Shown here one piece after another: positions 1 to 4,014 of a stretch of DNA of 6,776 nt (position 1 is the stretch's first letter; the number at the start of each line of letters is the position of its first letter). The notes under the pieces are model-generated. The model was not told the DNA's origin. It ran no database searches and saw only the letters and a program-made list of their open reading frames with translations. Where the stretch lies: contig JAENVT010000333.1 of NCBI GenBank assembly GCA_016650435.1, positions 1 through 6,776 of the forward strand, given 5' to 3'. The translations under genes were made by a program, and so were the position numbers. Source of the stretch: Ilumatobacteraceae bacterium (GTDB lineage Bacteria > Actinomycetota > Acidimicrobiia > Acidimicrobiales > Ilumatobacteraceae).

Positions 1-434
1 CCGCCGAGGCGCAACGCGCCGCCTACGAGCAGTTCACCGACTTCGTACTCGGCCACGGCGCCCGTCTGGCGCTGATCACAATTCCGCCGTTGCGCGCCGA
101 CCACCAGGATCCTGCCAATTTGGGAGCGCTCACTGGCATCATGCAGGAGATCGCCGACAAGCATCCCGGGCAGGTCTTCGTTCTCAACACCGACGAAGTG
201 TGGGGACCCGTGTTCACTCAAGACGTCAACGGCGACAAGGTGCCTGAACGCAAACCCGACGGTGTGCACATCTGCCCTTCCGGCGCGGCGATGTACGCGA
301 TCTGGTTGATGAACCAGTTGCAGGAGCGTTTCATCGGCTTTGTTCCCGTGCCGCCCGAGTTGTGGGCAACCGGGGAGTGGGTCGGCGACCCGCGTTACAT
401 CAATCCAGCCGGGATCTGCGCGGCACTGCCGTAG
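1..434 (+). CDS. C-terminal part of an SGNH-type hydrolase / O-acyltransferase (5' partial)
   Basis: The frame is open from the left edge (first whole codon at base 3) to TAG at 432-434, so the start and the nucleophile-bearing block lie outside the window. The visible 143 residues run from an Ala/Glu-rich helix through a strand-like LALITIPPL segment to the closing SGNH block KPDGVHICPSGAAMYAIWL. There Asp (258-260) and His (267-269) sit in the D-x-x-H arrangement of the catalytic dyad. The tail carries a W-x-T-G-x-W ... D-P-R-Y ... P-x-G-I-C pattern that I associate with actinobacterial extracytoplasmic SGNH domains. In known families this domain is either free-standing or the C-terminal half of OafA-like acyltransferase-3 proteins, where it moves acyl groups onto or off surface sugars. 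Which form applies cannot be decided here. An internal ATG at 90 exists, but coding-like sequence clearly continues upstream of it. The gene converges on the GT-C gene, with stops 3 bp apart. SGNH assignment is fairly secure; the substrate is unknown. Confidence 0.8.
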   Translation, partial: AEAQRAAYEQFTDFVLGHGARLALITIPPLRADHQDPANLGALTGIMQEIADKHPGQVFVLNTDEVWGPVFTQDVNGDKVPERKPDGVHICPSGAAMYAIWLMNQLQERFIGFVPVPPELWATGEWVGDPRYINPAGICAALP

Positions 435-440
435 GACCTA
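432..440. other. Convergent gene end with palindromic stop codons
   Basis: The nine bases taggaccta form a near-perfect palindrome in which TAG on the plus strand (432-434) ends the SGNH gene and TAG on the minus strand (440-438) ends the GT-C gene. Only 3 bp separate the stops. No hairpin with a T-tract is visible on either side, so termination here is either Rho-dependent or reads into the opposing gene. Confidence 0.6.
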
Positions 441-2273
441 ACACGCGCCTGGAGGCTGTGCAGTCACCAGGTAGCCGTCAATGCCTACCGGGAGTTCGAT
501 CACCGCTGCCGGTAGACGCAGGTCGCTGTACTGCTGCAACAACGGGGCGGCCTCTGGGGGAAGATCCGTCATGAATGTCAGCAGCGTGTGGCCCCAGCGA
601 GTGAACAGCAGATTTCGCAAGTCAGGACGACCGGCAGAGCACAGCACCTGCAGCAGTCGTGTCTGCAGCTGATCGGAGAGCTGCGCTTCCTTTGGGCTTC
701 GTACGTCGAACGACGCCCTGACGATCGCGCCGGGGATCTCCGAGAACGCGGCGATCTCCGGTTCGCTGGCCACGTACCACAACGTCGCTTCGGCTTCGCT
801 GTCATCGACGACACGGAACGGGGTCACCCCGGCGACGCCCCATGGGCCGACGCCCGCGTGGATGTGATTCTTCTTCTCCAACTCCAACGCCAATCCAAAT
901 GCCACGGATCCCAGGGCAACCGGATCGACCTCGTTGATCTGATAGGGAATCGCCGGGTCGAGGGAGGTCTCCAGTTGAGCCGCCAACGCCCCTGTCATCC
1001 TGCTGTCGCGTAAGTACGGCACCTCCGCCGTTGCGGCACGAGCGACACCAAGTCCAGTCACCACGCACGCACAGACTGCCGCAACCGCCACCGCGACCAG
1101 CTTCCTTTGATCGACGCGAGACTCAGCCGGCCGCGCTCGCCAGGTGAGCCAACACGACCAGATCGCGGTCGCGATCCACAACGCGACCAACGGCAACATC
1201 CAGCGAATCACGTACTCGAAGAAGACGCCGAAGATCCGCATCGTCGAGAACAACCCCAAAACGGTGGCTGCGCTGAGAACTGCATACAGCGAGATCTCGA
1301 CACGGTCGCGTCGTTTCCATGCCCAACGCGCCGACACGCCGACCAGCGCAACGAACAAGACGAAGCCGATGTAGTTGGGCGTGCTGCGCGGATCTTTCTG
1401 GGCGTCGATGATCCACGGCCCGAACAGATTGAAACGGCCGATCATCGCCTTGAGAGCGGCCCGCGCTCCGACGAATGGGGCGCCGGGATCGCTGAACTGG
1501 TGATAGAGCTTGCGCAGGTTGCCGGTGCCAGGATGCAACTGTTCGATCACCGGCGGGAGCCAGGCGATGATCATCGTTGAGGTCGCGATCAGCAGCCAGC
1601 GCAGTGGGTGGCGGTCGGTCAGACGATCGGTACGCCACCACGTCCAACCCAGCCAGACGACCGCGCTGCCTAACAATCCACCGACAAGCACGGTGTAGCT
1701 GATGTGCGTTTGCACGCAATGGCTGCCGACAGCGACCGCGAGCGGAAGCAGCGCTACGTGCTCGCAGACGAGACCCCAGATCAGCATGAGGAAGAGGGCA
1801 AAGGCGAAGACCGGCACCCACACGTTCCACGGTTCGAGAAAGAATCGCGGAGCAAGAGCAAGCGTCGTAGCAGTCAGGCTCAGTGCCGTCAGTACGGCGA
1901 TCGACGAGCCACCGACGCGCTTGGCGACGATCACGGCGCCGGCAATCGCAGCCATGTGCAGCACATCAACCGCTGTCACCAGAGCGAACGCGGTGGACCC
2001 GAACGACTTGTACAACGGGTACAGCAGGTAGGCCATGCTCGGCCCGGGAGTCGAGCCGAGATCCTGCACGCGAGCAGCAACGCCGATCAATGGCGGATGG
2101 CGTGGAATGGCCCGCACCAGGAACTCGGTGTGCGAGAAGTCGCCGGTGAGGTACCACGTCGTACCGGCAACGGCAATCAGGGTGACGCAGAGGATGAGCG
2201 CGCACGGGATGACCGTCAGAACGGGGTACCTCCGGACTGTGTCGGTGAACCGGATCACCGGAGCTGGCGTCAC
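438..2273 (-). CDS. Polytopic GT-C-fold glycosyltransferase-like membrane protein with C-terminal soluble domain
   Basis: This 611-residue protein starts at GTG 2273-2271. The start was chosen because it overlaps the upstream stop as GTGA and because the in-frame sequence before it looks like a shadow of the upstream gene. A first membrane helix (about 17-37) leads to an external loop with G-D45-x-x-x-x-E50 and then S-T-P-G-P (74-78). This is the acidic loop plus xPGP layout of GT-C (GT39/ArnT-like) enzymes, which take sugar from a polyprenyl-phosphate donor on the outer membrane face. Further landmarks are E147-P-W-N150 and Q188-T-H190. About ten or eleven helices are visible, the last near 390-408. 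A non-membrane domain of about 200 residues (roughly 410-611), presumably extracytoplasmic, follows and contains two cysteines, one of them the last residue. I do not recognise this domain. The gene is second in an operon behind the SGNH-like gene. GT-C fold is likely; donor, acceptor and activity are unknown. Confidence 0.8.
   Translation of the reverse strand: MTPAPVIRFTDTVRRYPVLTVIPCALILCVTLIAVAGTTWYLTGDFSHTEFLVRAIPRHPPLIGVAARVQDLGSTPGPSMAYLLYPLYKSFGSTAFALVTAVDVLHMAAIAGAVIVAKRVGGSSIAVLTALSLTATTLALAPRFFLEPWNVWVPVFAFALFLMLIWGLVCEHVALLPLAVAVGSHCVQTHISYTVLVGGLLGSAVVWLGWTWWRTDRLTDRHPLRWLLIATSTMIIAWLPPVIEQLHPGTGNLRKLYHQFSDPGAPFVGARAALKAMIGRFNLFGPWIIDAQKDPRSTPNYIGFVLFVALVGVSARWAWKRRDRVEISLYAVLSAATVLGLFSTMRIFGVFFEYVIRWMLPLVALWIATAIWSCWLTWRARPAESRVDQRKLVAVAVAAVCACVVTGLGVARAATAEVPYLRDSRMTGALAAQLETSLDPAIPYQINEVDPVALGSVAFGLALELEKKNHIHAGVGPWGVAGVTPFRVVDDSEAEATLWYVASEPEIAAFSEIPGAIVRASFDVRSPKEAQLSDQLQTRLLQVLCSAGRPDLRNLLFTRWGHTLLTFMTDLPPEAAPLLQQYSDLRLPAAVIELPVGIDGYLVTAQPPGAC
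2270..2273 (-). promoter_or_regulatory. GTGA stop/start overlap (translational coupling)
   Basis: On the minus strand the four bases read GTGA. TGA (2272-2270) ends the SGNH-like gene and GTG (2273-2271) begins the GT-C gene. An overlap of this type normally means that terminating ribosomes restart on the second gene, giving linked expression and often an interacting pair. Confidence 0.75.
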
Positions 2274-2881
2274 GGCAGCTCGGCGACGATCAACCGGGCG
2301 ACACGGTCGCTGCCCTCTGCCGTCAAGGCACCATCGGCAGTGCGAACCGCCACACTGCCATCGATGCACGTCTCCCACCACTGGCACGGCAGCGATGTTG
2401 CCGCGAGCTGGTCACCGATATAACGCGTCGGATCGATCAATGTCGCCCCGGCGCGTTCCGTTGTGCTCTCGATGCCACTGCGCCCGGGTTGGGCAACGAT
2501 CAAGACGCTGTGGCCGTTCGCGGCATGTACTGCGTTGGTCAGAGCCGTTGCATCGCATCCCGTGGCGTCGGAGAACGACAGAACGATTGCTGCGGGATCG
2601 AATTCGTCGAGGGCATCGCGTACCGCACCGGCCGCGTTGCACCATGAGGTAGCGGCCTCGTCCCAACGCAGGCTGCGCCCATCCTCGTGGATGCGATTGA
2701 CTACCGGGAGCTCGGTCGATGTGAGAAATCCGTCGGTCAACAGAACCACGTCGGTGCGCTTGTCGTGCCCGGCGATCGTTGGCCACTGCCACCACACCAG
2801 GGCGGCAACGACGGCCAATACCGACACCAGCTTGGCCGGTGAGCCGCGTAGCGCTTGGACCCAACGTCGTGCAGGACTCAC
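2270..2881 (-). CDS. Membrane-anchored SGNH-like protein lacking catalytic residues (probable pseudoenzyme)
   Basis: This is a 203-residue protein. I chose GTG 2881-2879 as the start because it gives a typical signal-anchor: basic residues at 5, 6, 12 and 17, then a hydrophobic helix at about 18-36. The ATG at 2989 would add a coding-unlike extension inside the divergent gene. The globular part follows the SGNH order: strand DVVLLTDGFLTS (44-55) at the GDSx position, IVLSFSDATGC (99-109) at the G-x-N block, VLIVAQPG (126-133), and TADGALTAEG (181-190) at the D-x-x-H block. The nucleophile position is Gly51 rather than Ser, the block III Asn is not evident, and the expected His after DG is missing (DGALTAEG against the usual DGxHLTxEG). 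Cysteines at 81, 109, 166 and 172 could form disulfides outside the cell. The gene is the first of a two-gene operon with a GTGA overlap into the GT-C gene. A binding or accessory role is inferred. SGNH ancestry is probable but comes from motif reading only. Confidence 0.75.
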   Translation of the reverse strand: MSPARRWVQALRGSPAKLVSVLAVVAALVWWQWPTIAGHDKRTDVVLLTDGFLTSTELPVVNRIHEDGRSLRWDEAATSWCNAAGAVRDALDEFDPAAIVLSFSDATGCDATALTNAVHAANGHSVLIVAQPGRSGIESTTERAGATLIDPTRYIGDQLAATSLPCQWWETCIDGSVAVRTADGALTAEGSDRVARLIVAELP

Positions 2882-2890
2882 CAGGGCGTG

Positions 2891-2896
2891 AGGGTA
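2891..2896 (-). promoter_or_regulatory. Candidate -10 box (TACCCT) for the minus-strand operon
   Basis: The minus strand reads TACCCT, matching the TANNNT form of actinobacterial -10 elements, and it ends 9 nt before GTG 2881. No purine-rich ribosome-binding site lies between them, so transcription would begin at or very near the start codon (a leaderless mRNA). No convincing -35 box was found. The motif is short and could be chance. Confidence 0.3.
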
Positions 2897-2905
2897 GCAG
2901 GCGAC

Positions 2906-2911
2906 TATGGT
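2906..2911 (+). promoter_or_regulatory. Candidate -10 box (TATGGT) for the divergent plus-strand gene
   Basis: TATGGT fits TANNNT and ends 8 nt before GTG 2920, the spacing expected for a leaderless transcript. There is no Shine-Dalgarno sequence before that GTG. It lies 9 bp from the opposing -10 candidate, so the two promoters would be back to back and would compete for polymerase. No clear -35 element was seen. Confidence 0.3.
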
Positions 2912-2919
2912 CGGCACCC

Positions 2920-4014
2920 GTGGGAGACTGGTCAGCGACGCGATGGCCGTTGCGCGCCGCTGTGATCGCTGCGCTTGCCTCCGCCGCACTGCTCATTCAA
3001 CGAGCGGCCATTGCCGGCAACAGGTTGGCCGCCGGTTCGCAGGGTGCGCTGTTCGCCCGATTCGACCTGGGCGTGCCGCTGCTGATTGCCATGGTGGCTT
3101 TCGTGTCCGCCCGACGAAGTCTCGAGGGACGCACCACGGGTGGGTTCGGACTGAGGTGGATTCCTGCGACGTACATCGCCTGGGCGCTTACGGTCGCATT
3201 CGCCAAGGCGGCGTTGCACCTGCAGGCCTCGCCGCGGCGACTGCTGACGACGCTGGTGTTCTTTCGAGGGACTGGCTCTCCCCTGCCAGGGCTTGGTGCA
3301 GGCCCGCTTTTGCTGACCCTCGCTCTCACCGTTGTGGTGATGCCGGCACTGGTCGAGTTGAGCCGTCGCACTGTGCGAGAACAGCAATGGATGGTCCCAG
3401 TCGCTCTCGGCCTCATCGCACTCGCCTATCGAGCGGTGTGCACGGCGAGCGGCCACACCGGTTTGTTCGGGCCGCTCAGCTGGTTGCCGAACCACCTCGA
3501 CCTCGTCGGTGTCGGTCTGGCCGTAGCGCTGGTCGATGCCTCTCTCGGGGAAGCTTCGGCGCGCCGTCGCATGCGGCTCGGTGGGATCGTGGTTGCGGGT
3601 GTTTCGTTCATCCTTGCGGTCTTCGCCCTCGGCTTGCCGAAGTCGCCGTTGATCGAATCAGCCACCGACGTTCATGTGTACGCACTCGTCGCCTTGACCT
3701 TCGCCGCAGGCCTGTTGTGCGCTACCTGCGTAGTCCCGCCCACGCTGGTTCGACGGGGTGCGCCGCGACTGGCGAAGGTAGTCGCAATCACCGCGCCGGG
3801 TCTGCTGTTGGCGGGTGAACCGGCCTTCACGTTGGTCGCCCGTCAGTACCACGAGCGGGTGTTCGAATTCGAGGGCGGAGTGTTCCTACACGGCAATGTC
3901 GTCGCCCCGTTCATCTGGTCGCTGGTCATCGCCTCCGCCTTCAGCGTTGTGATCGTCGCCGCGGTCGGTGCCATCGATCTCGTGCGGCACGGCGAGTGGC
4001 GAGCGCTGGTCAGC
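2920..4014 (+). other. Domain: degenerate acyltransferase-3-like membrane module (residues ~1-365)
   Basis: About ten hydrophobic helices are visible, at roughly 13-30, 49-64, 80-97, 129-147, 158-174, 193-209, 223-240, 250-270, 286-306 and 328-352, the usual count for the acyltransferase-3 family. Family landmarks remain in weakened form: FDLGVPLLIAMVAF (48-61) at the DxGVxxFFxxSGF position, LRWIPATY (78-85) at the R-x-x-R-I-x-P-x-Y position, and DLVGVGLAVA (194-203). Active-site features are missing. The first helix has no histidine, and the late Y-L-W-H-E-P block reads LLLAGEP (295-301). The module therefore probably does not transfer acyl groups. It could instead bind lipid or scaffold the fused glycosyltransferases. 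Assignment is from motif reading only, and a generic multi-helix module remains possible. Confidence 0.55.

Noticed and set aside
418..448. Possible hairpin terminator between the convergent genes (gcgcg with cgcgc)
   Set aside because: The stem is only 5 bp with a loop of about 21 nt and no T-tract, which is too weak to call.
2274..2387. ATG 2387 as the start of the minus-strand GT-C gene
   Set aside because: The extra 38 residues are Cys/Arg/Gly-rich shadow sequence of the upstream gene. GTG 2273 overlapping its stop is a far better start.
1704..2423. Plus-strand frame of 239 codons opposite the minus-strand operon
   Set aside because: It is antisense to the helices of the GT-C gene, and its composition (Arg/Gln/His/Asp) is that of a shadow.
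2882..2989. ATG 2989 as the start of the SGNH-like gene
   Set aside because: The added 36 residues lie inside the divergent coding sequence and are not signal-like. GTG 2881 gives a normal anchor sequence.
2907..3818. Plus-strand frame of 303 codons beginning ATG
   Set aside because: It is an Arg/Cys/Gly-rich translation lacking membrane helices. The overlapping frame 1 encodes helices and family motifs throughout, so this is a shadow despite its ATG start.
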